DNA from: Nocardia coubleae NBRC 108252 | GTDB lineage: Bacteria; Actinomycetota; Actinomycetes; Mycobacteriales; Mycobacteriaceae | Direction of reading: 5' to 3' | Length of the DNA stretch: 64,000 bases | NCBI RefSeq assembly: GCF_001612805.1 | Contig: NZ_BDBD01000025.1 | Coordinates: 62,001-126,000 of the forward strand | In this document: positions 44,779 to 53,230 of the stretch, one piece after another | Position numbering within the stretch: the first letter of the stretch is position 1 | How the letters are laid out: every line of letters begins with the position of its first letter | Translations under genes and position numbers: made by a program | The notes under the pieces: model-generated | What the model was told of the DNA's origin: nothing | The model's database searches: none | The model's input: only the letters and a program-made list of their open reading frames with translations

Positions 44779-45147
44779 TCAGAAAGGCTCTGCGGCGGCG
44801 CGGCGGATGACCTCGCGGGCCAGCGGGCCGTGCAGGGCGTCGACCGGGCGGCCGGGCAGGGAGTCGTCTTCGGTGTAGATCCAGCGGAGGATGTCCTCGT
44901 CGCTGTACTTGCCGTCGCGCATCACCGTGATCAGGCCGGGCAGCATGCGGACGATCTCGTCGTTGTCGTCGAAGAAGCGGGACGGAATGCCGACGACACC
45001 GCCCCGGCGCACCGCGATGAGCTGGTGATCGCGCAGCATCTGGTGCACCGCGGTCACCGGGACGGCGAGTATGTCGGCGGCCTCGGGCAGGGAGACGAGG
45101 GTTTCGGTGTCGGGCAGCACGTCGTCGCTGCAGGGAAAGGCACTCAC
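44779..45147 (-). CDS. Rv2175c-like DNA-binding regulator
   Basis: This 122-residue protein resembles Rv2175c, a winged-helix DNA-binding protein that in M. tuberculosis is a substrate of the kinase PknL encoded next to it. Visible segments: LVSLPEAADILAVPVTAVHQMLRDHQLIAVRRGG (helix-turn-helix part), GIPSRFFDDNDEIVRMLPGLITVMRDG and the C-terminal RPVDALHGPLAREVIRRAA. The GTG at 45147 lies 7 nt after TACCGT, a possible -10 for leaderless transcription; GTG 45153 is an alternative. It is divergent from pknL with only 115 bp between. Confidence 0.85.
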   Translation of the reverse strand: MSAFPCSDDVLPDTETLVSLPEAADILAVPVTAVHQMLRDHQLIAVRRGGVVGIPSRFFDDNDEIVRMLPGLITVMRDGKYSDEDILRWIYTEDDSLPGRPVDALHGPLAREVIRRAAAEPF

Positions 45148-45262
45148 CCGCACAACGGTAGTACGTGACGCGGCGCATCCATCGGCGGGCATGCCGTCGC
45201 ACCCGGTTACGATCGTGGGGGCCGCACCACCGTGGCCAGTTTGTCGTACGCCGGAGGAACCT

Positions 45263-47194
45263 GTGATCGGCCAGATGCTGGAAGGGCGCTATCGCATCGA
45301 CGCGCCGATCGCGCGCGGCGGAATGTCGATGGTGTTCCGCGGAACCGACACCCGGCTCGACCGTCCCGTCGCCATCAAGGTGATGGACCCCAAGTTCGCG
45401 AGCGACCCACAGTTCCTGAGCCGCTTCGAGTTCGAGGCGCGCGCGGTGGCCAAACTCAAGCACCCGTCGCTCGTCGCGGTGTACGACCAGGGTGTCGACG
45501 GCGAATACCCCTTCCTCATCATGGAATTGGTCGAGGGCGGCACCCTGCGTGAGCTGCTGCGCGAACGCGGCCCGATGCCGCCGCACGCCGTGCGGGCCGT
45601 CGCCGAACCGGTGCTGCGCGCCATCGGCACCGCGCACGACGCCGGCCTGGTGCACCGCGACATCAAGCCGGAGAACGTGCTGATCTCCGACGCGGGCGAG
45701 GTGAAGATCGCCGACTTCGGCTTGGTCCGCGCCGTGGCCGCCGCCAACACCACCTCCGCCAGCGTGATCCTCGGCACCGCCGCCTACCTGTCGCCGGAGC
45801 AGGTCACCACCGGCACCGCCGACGCGCGCTCGGACGTGTACTCCTTCGGCATCCTGATCTTCGAACTGCTCACCGGCCGCGTGCCGTTCACCGGTGACAA
45901 TTCGCTGTCGGTGGCGTACCAGCGCGTGGAGAACGACGTACCGGCGCCGAGTCAGTTCATCGACGGTGTGCCCGCCGAATTCGACGCCCTCGTCGCCGAG
46001 GCCACCTCCCGCGACCCCGCGAAGCGCTTCGCCGACGCCAACCAGATGGCGGCCAACCTGCAGGCCGTCGCGATGACCTTGAACCTGCCGCCGTATCGCG
46101 TTCCGGCACCCCGTGATTCGGCCGAGCATCTCAGCGAGGCCTTTCGCGCACCCGTGGCCGCGGCGAATCCTGTTGCGCCCCCGCATGAACCCGCACCGCC
46201 GCGTCCGGTCGCCCAGCCGCAGCACACCCGGGTGGTCACCGCGCAACGGCCGCGGCTCGACGAGCACGCCAACCCGCCCGCGCCCCTGCACAATCCGTTC
46301 GTCCCGGCCGAGACCCATACCCGCCGCACCGGCCTGGTGTGGGTGGGTATCGTCACCGCGCTGACGCTGCTGGTCGGCATCGGTGGCTGGTGGCTCGGCG
46401 TCGGCCGTTACACGGCCGTGCCGCCGATCGCGGGCATGGACAGCGAGCGGGCCGTCGCCGTGCTGGAACAGGCCGGATTCGAGACCGTACTGCGGCAGAA
46501 GGCGTCCGACACGATCCCGGTGGGCGGCGTGGTCGGCACCGACCCGTCGGCGGGCTCACGGGTCACCAAGAGCTCCACCATCGCCGTGCTGATCTCCAAC
46601 GGCAAACCGCGCGTCCCCGAGGACATCAAGCCGGGCGACCAGATCAGTGCCGTGAACGCCGCCATCCGCGACATGGGCCTGCAACCCATCGACAGCGGCG
46701 AAGCGGCCAGCACCGCCCCCAAGGGCTCACTGGCCAGGGTCGAGCCCGCCCCCGGCACCGTGCTGCCGATGGGCGCGCAGGTGAAGGTGTACCGCAGCAA
46801 GGGCTCCCAGCCCGTGAACGTGCCCGATGTGCGCGGCAAGACCACCGAGGAAGCCACCCAGGCGCTCACCAAGGCCGGACTCACCGTCCGCGAGGTGAAG
46901 GTGCAGTTCGACAAGAGCATCGAGGCCGACAAGGCCATCGGCACCGACCCCGCCGTCGGCACCACCCTGCAGTCCGGCGACAGCGTCACCCTGCTCGTCT
47001 CCAACGCGATCAAGGTCCCCAACGTGATGGGTCAGAACGTCGGCAACGCCCGCGCCAAACTCCAGCAACTAGGCCTGCGCGTAGAGGTCAAATCCCTCAC
47101 CGACTCCGACAGCTCCCTGGTGATCGGCCAGGTCCCCGGCATCAACACGAACGTGGAGGCGGGCAGCGTCGTATCGCTGACCGCCCTACCTTGA
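45263..47194 (+). CDS. pknL: Serine/threonine protein kinase PknL with PASTA domains
   Basis: This 643-residue membrane kinase has a cytoplasmic kinase domain (about 1-270; invariant Lys39, HRDIKPENVL at 131-140, DFG at 151-153, activation-loop threonines in ANTTSASVILGT), a proline-rich linker, one membrane helix (about 356-380) and four extracytoplasmic PASTA repeats (about 383-643). PASTA domains sense muropeptides or lipid II. The GTG at 45263 follows GGAGG at ideal spacing. The TGA at 47192-47194 is followed in the same frame by 26 charged codons. Confidence 0.94.
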   Translation: MIGQMLEGRYRIDAPIARGGMSMVFRGTDTRLDRPVAIKVMDPKFASDPQFLSRFEFEARAVAKLKHPSLVAVYDQGVDGEYPFLIMELVEGGTLRELLRERGPMPPHAVRAVAEPVLRAIGTAHDAGLVHRDIKPENVLISDAGEVKIADFGLVRAVAAANTTSASVILGTAAYLSPEQVTTGTADARSDVYSFGILIFELLTGRVPFTGDNSLSVAYQRVENDVPAPSQFIDGVPAEFDALVAEATSRDPAKRFADANQMAANLQAVAMTLNLPPYRVPAPRDSAEHLSEAFRAPVAAANPVAPPHEPAPPRPVAQPQHTRVVTAQRPRLDEHANPPAPLHNPFVPAETHTRRTGLVWVGIVTALTLLVGIGGWWLGVGRYTAVPPIAGMDSERAVAVLEQAGFETVLRQKASDTIPVGGVVGTDPSAGSRVTKSSTIAVLISNGKPRVPEDIKPGDQISAVNAAIRDMGLQPIDSGEAASTAPKGSLARVEPAPGTVLPMGAQVKVYRSKGSQPVNVPDVRGKTTEEATQALTKAGLTVREVKVQFDKSIEADKAIGTDPAVGTTLQSGDSVTLLVSNAIKVPNVMGQNVGNARAKLQQLGLRVEVKSLTDSDSSLVIGQVPGINTNVEAGSVVSLTALP

Positions 47195-47249
47195 AGAGAT
47201 CGCGCCCCGGAAAAAGACGAAAAGCCCGACAAGGACGACGACAAGGAAA

Positions 47250-47282
47250 AGCCCGGCCGCGGCGGTAACCGCTGACCGGGCT
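47250..47282. terminator. Bidirectional hairpin between pknL and aroG
   Basis: AGCCCGG (47250-47256) pairs with CCGGGCT (47276-47282), with an inner GCGGT/ACCGC helix. It lies between the converging pknL and aroG genes and could terminate both. It overlaps the end of the in-frame extension after the pknL stop. Confidence 0.65.
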
Positions 47283-47296
47283 CTACCGAAACCAGC

Positions 47297-48682
47297 TCAG
47301 CGCAGCATCTCCGCCACCAGGAACGACAGTTCCAGCGACTGCTGAGTATTGAGCCGAGGATCGCAGGCAGTCTCGTACCGACCGCCGAGATCCAGATCGG
47401 AGATGTCCTGCGCACCACCCAGGCATTCGGTGACGTTCTCACCGGTCAGCTCGATATGCATGCCGCCAGGATGGGTGCCGAGCGCGTGGTGGACCTCGAA
47501 GAACCCCTGCACCTCGTCGACGATGCGATCGAAGTGGCGGGTCTTGAACCCGGTGGACGACTCGTGGGTGTTGCCGTGCATCGGGTCGCACTGCCAGATC
47601 ACCTGGTGGCCGGTGGCCTGCACCTTCTCGATGATCGGCGGCAGCACATCGCGCACCTTGCCGTTGCCCATGCGCGCCACCAGGGTGAGCCGGCCGGGTT
47701 CGTTGTTCGGGTCGAGCCGCTCGACGTATTCCACCGCCTGGTCGGGGGTGGTGGTCGGGCCGATCTTGAGGCCGATGGGGTTGGCCAGCAACTCGGCGAA
47801 GGCGATGTGGGCACCGTCGAGCTGACGGGTGCGCTCACCGATCCACAGGAAGTGCGCCGAGAGGTCGTAGAGCAGTGGTTCGCCCGTCTCGCTCTCGCTG
47901 AGGCGGAGCATCGCGCGCTCGTAGTCGAGGACGAGCGCCTCGTGCGAGGCGTAGATGCGGGCGGTCTTGAGGCTCGGGTCGTTGACCTGACACGCCGCCA
48001 TGAACCGCAGACCCTTGTCGATCTCCTCGGCAAGGGTCTCGTAGCGCGCACCCGCGGGCGACTGGGCGACGAAGTCACGGTTCCAGTCGTGCAGGCGGTG
48101 CAGGTCGGCGGTGCCCGCGCTGGTGAGGGCACGGACCAGGTTCATCGCGGCGCTCGCGTTGGCATAGGCCCGGACCAGGCGTGACGGGTCGTGGCGGCGC
48201 AGCTGCTCGTCGGCGACCAGGGAGTTGACCATGTCGCCCCGGTAGGACTTCAGGCCGAGCGCGTCGATGTCGGCCGAGCGCGGCTTGGCGTACTGACCGG
48301 CGATGCGGGCCACCTTCACCACCGGCATGCTCGCGCCGTAGGTGAGCACCACAGCCATCTGCAGCAGGGTGCGGATATTGCCCCTGATGTGGGGTTCGGT
48401 GTTGTCGGCGAAGGTTTCCGCGCAGTCACCGCCCTGCATCAGGAAGGCCTCGCCACGCGCCACCTGTGCCAGCTGCGCCTTGAGGTCCTCGACCTCGGCG
48501 GGCAGGCAGATCGGCGGCACGCTCTCGAGCACGGTGCGCATCGTGGTGGCCTCGTCGGCGTCCCAGGACGGCTGCTGCAGGGCGGGGCGAGCCAGAGCGG
48601 CGTCCAGTCGCCTGCGCAGATCGTCAGGCAGCGGCGGCAGTTCCGGCAGGCGGTCAATCGGTACGTCGACGGTCCAGGTCAC
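47297..48682 (-). CDS. aroG: Class II DAHP synthase AroG
   Basis: This enzyme makes 3-deoxy-D-arabino-heptulosonate 7-phosphate from phosphoenolpyruvate and erythrose 4-phosphate, the first step to aromatic amino acids. The 461-residue plant-like (type II) protein has LMQGGDCAETF with the metal Cys, KVARIAGQYAKPRSADID, WQCDPMHGNTHES and a C-terminal RLNTQQSLELSFLVAEMLR. The GTG at 48682 gives the conserved N-terminus (TWTVDVPIDRLPELPPLP) and lies 6 nt from TATTCT on the minus strand, a likely -10, so the mRNA is probably leaderless. Confidence 0.95.
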   Translation of the reverse strand: MTWTVDVPIDRLPELPPLPDDLRRRLDAALARPALQQPSWDADEATTMRTVLESVPPICLPAEVEDLKAQLAQVARGEAFLMQGGDCAETFADNTEPHIRGNIRTLLQMAVVLTYGASMPVVKVARIAGQYAKPRSADIDALGLKSYRGDMVNSLVADEQLRRHDPSRLVRAYANASAAMNLVRALTSAGTADLHRLHDWNRDFVAQSPAGARYETLAEEIDKGLRFMAACQVNDPSLKTARIYASHEALVLDYERAMLRLSESETGEPLLYDLSAHFLWIGERTRQLDGAHIAFAELLANPIGLKIGPTTTPDQAVEYVERLDPNNEPGRLTLVARMGNGKVRDVLPPIIEKVQATGHQVIWQCDPMHGNTHESSTGFKTRHFDRIVDEVQGFFEVHHALGTHPGGMHIELTGENVTECLGGAQDISDLDLGGRYETACDPRLNTQQSLELSFLVAEMLR

Positions 48683-48876
48683 CAGATCAGAATACGGACT
48701 CACCGAAGCGGGCGAATATCCGGCGTACCTGCGACGGGCCGACGGGACCCCCGGCAGCGACCCCTGCGCACCACGCGCGAAGTGCCCGCATAGGGTTTCA
48801 CTCAATTCATCGTGGGTCCGCCTGCCTCGTCGCGCCGGACGGGACGGGCGCCCACCGGCACGAAGAGGCGATCTCC

Positions 48877-49374
48877 CTGCGATATTTCTACGATTCGGAA
48901 TTCGTCGAGGACGGCGTGACGATCGATCTGATCTCGATCGGTGTCGTCTGCGAGGACGGACGCGAGTACTACGCCGTCTCCACCGAATTCGACGCCGGAC
49001 GGGCCGGGCCGTGGGTGCGCCGCAATGTGCTGCCGAAGCTGCCGCCTGCCGGTTCGCCGCTGTATCGCACCCGGGCCCAGATCCGCGACGACCTGTTCAA
49101 GTTCTTCCTGCCCCGGCCCGGTGTGTATCCGGAGCTGTGGGCCTGGGTCGGCGCCTACGACCACGTGGCGCTGTGCCAGCTGTGGGGCGACATGACCGCC
49201 CTGCCCAAGAACATGCCCCGCTACACCAACGAACTGCGCCAGCACTGGGTGGCCCACGGCAGCCCCGAACTGCCGCCCATCCCCGACGACGCGCACGACG
49301 CCCTGGCCGACGCCCGCCACAACCTGGCCAAGTTCGAGGCCATCGAATCCCACCGCCGCACGCCGCGCCTCTGA
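48877..49374 (+). CDS. Rv2179c-like DEDDh 3'-5' exoribonuclease, CTG start
   Basis: This 165-residue protein resembles Rv2179c, a small 3'-5' exoribonuclease of the RNase T/DEDDh class. The catalytic D-x-E of motif I lies in LRYFYDSEFVEDG, which is encoded upstream of the first in-frame GTG (48916). No ATG, GTG or TTG lies in frame further up. The CTG at 48877, 8 nt after AGAGG, matches the conserved MRYFYD start and keeps the active site. Other motifs: WAWVGAYDHVALCQLWG and DDAHDALADARHNL (motif III). Confidence 0.82.
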   Translation: MRYFYDSEFVEDGVTIDLISIGVVCEDGREYYAVSTEFDAGRAGPWVRRNVLPKLPPAGSPLYRTRAQIRDDLFKFFLPRPGVYPELWAWVGAYDHVALCQLWGDMTALPKNMPRYTNELRQHWVAHGSPELPPIPDDAHDALADARHNLAKFEAIESHRRTPRL

Positions 49375-49380
49375 AAACGA

Positions 49381-49416
49381 CGAAGGCCCCGAGTCGAAAA
49401 CGACGCGGGGCCTTCG
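49381..49416. terminator. Bidirectional terminator between the RNase gene and qcrB
   Basis: CGAAGGCCCCG (49381-49391) pairs perfectly with 49406-49416. TTGTT follows on the plus strand and CGTTTTC on the minus strand, so it can end both converging transcripts. Confidence 0.85.
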
Positions 49417-49428
49417 TTGTTCGCGGTA

Positions 49429-51060
49429 TCAGTGACCGCTGTGGTCACCATTGCCGGTGCGAGCCTGGTGCTCGGCGAGGGCGCCGAGCATCTTGTGCTC
49501 CTCGGCCTCCTCGATCTCGGCCCAAGCCTGGCCCTCGGCGCGCGGGTCGGGGCGAAGGAAGCTGCCCGTACCCGGCTTGCCCGCCGAACCGAGGCGGTTC
49601 ATCTTCTTCGGCACCGGGGCACCCTGGTACTCCAGCGGGATGGCGTGGCCGTGTGCGTCGACCCCACCCAGCGGCTGGTGCACCTCGATGTACTCACCGT
49701 GCGGCAGACGCTTGATCACACCGGTCTCGATGCCGTGCTCGAGCACCGCGCGGTCGCTGCGCTGCAGGCCGATGCAGAACCGGTAGGTGATGAAGTACGC
49801 CAGCGGCGGCAGCAGCAGCAGGCCGATACGACCGATCCAGGTGGTCGCGTTCAGCGAGATATCGAACTTCAGCGCGATGATGTCGTTGACGCACGACAGC
49901 GTGAGCACCACGTAGAACGCGATGGCCATCGCACCGATCGCCGTGCGCACCGGCACGTCGCGCGGACGCTGCAGCAGGTTGTGATGCGCGGTGTGGTCGT
50001 TGGTGAGGCGCTTCTCGATCCACGGGTAGGCGATCAGCAGCGTGAACACCAGGCCCATGACCAGCGCGACCCAGAACGCCGCCGGGATCGTGTACCGGCC
50101 GAGGTAGAGCTCCCAGGCAGGCATCAGACGCGCCATACCGTCGGTCCACATCATGTAGAAGTCGGGCTGTGAACCCGCCGACACCTGCGACGGGTTGTAC
50201 GGACCGAGGTTCCACACCGGGTTGATCTGCAGGACACCGCCCATGATGCCGACGATGCCGAGGGTGAAGGCGAAGAACGCGCCCTGGTCGGCGGCGAACA
50301 CCGGGACGATGCGAGCACCGACCACGTTCGTTTCCGTGCGGGCCGGGCCGGGGAACTGGGTGTGCTTCTGGTACCAGACCAGCGCCACGTGGGCACCGAT
50401 CAGCGCCAGGATGATGCCGGGCAGCAGCAGCACGTGCGCGATGTAGAGGCGCGGGATGATGATGTCGCCGGGGAAGTCACCGTTGAAGATCAGCCAGTGC
50501 ATCCAGGTGCCGACCACCGGGATACCGATGGTGATGCCCGAGAACGCGGCACGCAGACCGGTACCGGACAACAGGTCGTCGGGCAGCGAGTAACCGAAGA
50601 AGCCTTCGAACATCGCCAGGATCAGCAGCAGCGAGCCGATCACCCAGTTCGCCTCACGCGGCTTGCGGAACGCGCCGGTGAAGAAGATGCGGAACAGGTG
50701 GATGATGATCGACGCCGCGAACAGCAGGGCCGCCCAGTGGTGGATCTGGCGGACGAACAGACCACCGCGCACCTCGAAGGAGATGTTCAGCGTCGTCTCG
50801 TAGGCCCGCGACATGCCGACACCGCGCAGCGGCTGGTAGGCACCGTCGTACACGACGTGCGCCATCGACGGGTCGAAGTACAGCGTCAGGTAGATACCCG
50901 ACAGCAGCAGGATGATGAACGCGTACAGCGCGATCTCACCGAGCAGGAACGACCAGTGGGTCGGGAAGACCTTGTTGATCGACCGCTTCACGAACGCCGC
51001 GGCACGATACCGCTCGTCCATCTCGTTGGCCTGGTTAGCGGCCATATCTCCAGCACTCAT
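49429..51060 (-). CDS. qcrB: Cytochrome bc1 complex cytochrome b subunit QcrB
   Basis: QcrB is the membrane b-type cytochrome of the actinobacterial bcc complex and oxidises menaquinol. The 543-residue protein has eight or nine membrane helices, the heme-ligand histidines in RQIHHWAALLFAASIIIHLFR and in WLIFNGD-LYIAHVLLLPGIILALIGAHVALVW, and a C-terminal cytoplasmic extension of about 120 residues absent from mitochondrial cytochrome b. The ATG overlaps the qcrA stop by 4 bp. It is the last gene of ctaE-qcrC-qcrA-qcrB. Confidence 0.96.
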   Translation of the reverse strand: MSAGDMAANQANEMDERYRAAAFVKRSINKVFPTHWSFLLGEIALYAFIILLLSGIYLTLYFDPSMAHVVYDGAYQPLRGVGMSRAYETTLNISFEVRGGLFVRQIHHWAALLFAASIIIHLFRIFFTGAFRKPREANWVIGSLLLILAMFEGFFGYSLPDDLLSGTGLRAAFSGITIGIPVVGTWMHWLIFNGDFPGDIIIPRLYIAHVLLLPGIILALIGAHVALVWYQKHTQFPGPARTETNVVGARIVPVFAADQGAFFAFTLGIVGIMGGVLQINPVWNLGPYNPSQVSAGSQPDFYMMWTDGMARLMPAWELYLGRYTIPAAFWVALVMGLVFTLLIAYPWIEKRLTNDHTAHHNLLQRPRDVPVRTAIGAMAIAFYVVLTLSCVNDIIALKFDISLNATTWIGRIGLLLLPPLAYFITYRFCIGLQRSDRAVLEHGIETGVIKRLPHGEYIEVHQPLGGVDAHGHAIPLEYQGAPVPKKMNRLGSAGKPGTGSFLRPDPRAEGQAWAEIEEAEEHKMLGALAEHQARTGNGDHSGH

Positions 51061-52196
51061 GAACGACGCTCCCAGAAGGCCGGGCCGAGCGGCTCGATGA
51101 AGTCGCCCGCGGCGACCAGGAAGCCCTCGGAGTTGACGGTGATCGGCAGCTGAGGCAGCGCGCGGGCGGCCGGACCGAAGACCGGCTTACCCCACTCGGT
51201 CGCCGAGAACTGCGACTGGTGGCACGGGCACAGGATCCGGTTGGTCTGCTGCTCGAACAGCGAGGTCGGGCAGCCGAGGTGGGTGCAGATCTTCGAGTAG
51301 GCGAAGTAGTCGCCGTAGTTGAAGCTCTCCTGGCCCTTGCGCTTGATCGCCTTCTCGGCGTCCTCGGTGCGCAGACGGATCAGCATGACGGAGTTACGGA
51401 TGCCGCGCAGCGACTGCAGGGTGGCGTGCGAATCGCCGCGCCACTTCTCTTTCCAGGGGAAGACGGTTTCCATCGCGCCCGCGTCGAGATCCTCCGGGCG
51501 CACCAGGACGATGTCGTCGGGGCGGCCGGTGTCGCGGCGGATGTAGACGGTCTCGCCCGGGTAGTCCGGGGTCCAGCCCGACACCCACAGCGGCGACTTT
51601 TCCTTCTTCGCCCACGGGTTCTTGATCATGCCGCCGATGAACACCATCGCGGCACCGAGGCCGAGCACACCGACACCGGCACCGGCGGTGCCGAGCATCA
51701 TCTTGCGGCGACCGAGGGTCGAGGTCTCGAGCGCGTCCTGCAGCTCGGCGGCCAGGGTACGGCGCTCGACCTCGTCGGACGGGCCGTCGTGGCGCTGCTG
51801 GATGGAGATCTCGGCGGGGATGAACCGCTTGCGGATCAGCACCACGGCAATACCGATGACCAGCACCGAGATACCGAAGGTCAGACCGATGAGCGGGGTG
51901 AACAGCGAGTAGGCCTCGTGGCCCTCGTCGCCCTTGCCCTTCCACTCCCACGGCCAGAACAGGAAGACACCGATCAGCGCGGCGGCCGCGAGACCGGAGA
52001 CGGCGAACCAGAACGTGACGGCCCGCTCGGCGCGCTTCTCCGCCCGGGTGCCGGCCACCGGCCAGCGCTCGCCGCGGTACACGACCTCGACGTCGTCTCG
52101 CGCGGTACCGAGTTCGACGAGCTCGTCACGCGACATCGCGTCCAGTTCGTCTTCGGTGGGTTCGCGACCCATGTCGCTTCGCTCCTGTCCACTCAT
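51057..52196 (-). CDS. qcrA: Rieske iron-sulfur subunit QcrA
   Basis: The 379-residue subunit passes electrons from menaquinol to the cytochrome c subunit. The Rieske [2Fe-2S] ligands lie in KICTHLGCPTS and ILCPCHQSQFS near the C-terminus. Unlike single-anchor Rieske proteins it has three membrane helices (about 60-78, 100-125, 165-185), as in other actinobacteria. Its own AGGA site precedes the ATG, which also overlaps the stop of a 41-codon ORF that fills the gap after qcrC. Confidence 0.95.
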   Translation of the reverse strand: MSGQERSDMGREPTEDELDAMSRDELVELGTARDDVEVVYRGERWPVAGTRAEKRAERAVTFWFAVSGLAAAALIGVFLFWPWEWKGKGDEGHEAYSLFTPLIGLTFGISVLVIGIAVVLIRKRFIPAEISIQQRHDGPSDEVERRTLAAELQDALETSTLGRRKMMLGTAGAGVGVLGLGAAMVFIGGMIKNPWAKKEKSPLWVSGWTPDYPGETVYIRRDTGRPDDIVLVRPEDLDAGAMETVFPWKEKWRGDSHATLQSLRGIRNSVMLIRLRTEDAEKAIKRKGQESFNYGDYFAYSKICTHLGCPTSLFEQQTNRILCPCHQSQFSATEWGKPVFGPAARALPQLPITVNSEGFLVAAGDFIEPLGPAFWERRS

Positions 52197-52318
52197 GACT
52201 GTGTCCTATCCGACGCGCCGAGCGCGACCTGCCCGATCACGTGCTGTGCCCGATTGGACATGCTCGGGCGCGCTGCGTGGTTACGCTGCGCTACCGCCTC
52301 CGCACGCTGACCGATCAT
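52193..52318 (-). CDS. Possible 41-residue small protein between qcrC and qcrA
   Basis: A 42-codon frame starts with ATG overlapping the qcrC stop (ATGA) and ends with TGA overlapping the qcrA start (ATGA). The predicted peptide begins MIGQRAEAVAQRNHAARP and is hydrophilic and basic, with no membrane segment. I know no family for it. The double overlap is what one expects of a translated, coupled gene, but it may also be a leftover spacer, since qcrC and qcrA abut directly in mycobacteria. Confidence 0.4.
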   Translation of the reverse strand: MIGQRAEAVAQRNHAARPSMSNRAQHVIGQVALGASDRTQS

Positions 52319-53172
52319 GTCCGGGAACCGATCCACATAGCGGCGCCGACCACAGCGGTGATGCCGATGACCCAGATGGCGAGACCTTCGGTCGCCGGAC
52401 CGAAACCGCCGAGATCCCAGCCGCCGGGCGACTTCTCCTCGGCGGAGTTCTTGACGTAGGCGACGATGTCGCGCTTCTCTTCCGGCGTCAGCTGCCGGTC
52501 GGAGAACTTGGGCATGTTCTGCGGGCCGGTGAGCATGGCGTCGTAGATCTGCTGCTCGTTGGCCGGCTCGAGCGGCGGCGCGAACTTACCGCCGGACAGC
52601 GCGCCACCGCGACCGGTGAAGTTGTGGCAGGACGCGCAGTTCATGCGGAACAGTTCCGAACCGCGGCCGATGTCGTCGCCGCGCAGCGATTCCTGGGCGA
52701 TCTCGCCGTTGGCGTCGCGGATCACCGAGGGGCCACCGCCGTTGGCGGCGACGTAGGCGCCGAGCGCGTCGGTCTGATGCGCGTCGAACTTCTCCGGCTT
52801 ACGCATGGCCTGGGCCTCGTTGCGCACCATCGGCATACGGCCGGAGGAGACCTGGAAGTAGACGGCGGCCTCACCGACACCGATCAGGCTCGGACCACGA
52901 TCGGGCACACCCTGCAGGTTCGCACCGTGGCAGGTGATGCACGAGGTCTCGTAGAGCTGCTTGCCCTCACGGATCAGCGCGGACTGGTCCTCGTTCGCGG
53001 TGGCGATCTGCGGCTCGGGGGTGAGCGCGCTCGCCAGGAAGCCGGCTCCGACGAGGCCGACCATCAGCGCGAGCGCACCCGCGATACGACGGCGGGCGCG
53101 ACGCTGCTTGCGCGTCTTGGCAGCCTGACCGGCGCCTGCGGGCTCGGGGGCCGACGGGGGAGATGAACTCAT
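52315..53172 (-). CDS. qcrC: Diheme cytochrome c subunit QcrC
   Basis: This 285-residue subunit carries two c-type hemes, CITCH and CASCH, each in a cytochrome c fold facing the outside. It passes electrons straight to the aa3 oxidase in the bcc-aa3 supercomplex, so no soluble cytochrome c is needed. An N-terminal basic tail and signal anchor (about 31-51) and a C-terminal membrane helix (about 263-281) hold it in the membrane. The ATG at 53172 follows AAGGGA; the in-frame extension to 53211 is less likely. Confidence 0.95.
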   Translation of the reverse strand: MSSSPPSAPEPAGAGQAAKTRKQRRARRRIAGALALMVGLVGAGFLASALTPEPQIATANEDQSALIREGKQLYETSCITCHGANLQGVPDRGPSLIGVGEAAVYFQVSSGRMPMVRNEAQAMRKPEKFDAHQTDALGAYVAANGGGPSVIRDANGEIAQESLRGDDIGRGSELFRMNCASCHNFTGRGGALSGGKFAPPLEPANEQQIYDAMLTGPQNMPKFSDRQLTPEEKRDIVAYVKNSAEEKSPGGWDLGGFGPATEGLAIWVIGITAVVGAAMWIGSRT

Positions 53173-53230
53173 CTGTAGTCCCTTTGGAGTAGACGGAACC
53201 GACTTGTGCAAAAGCTTGTGTGCCCGCGGG

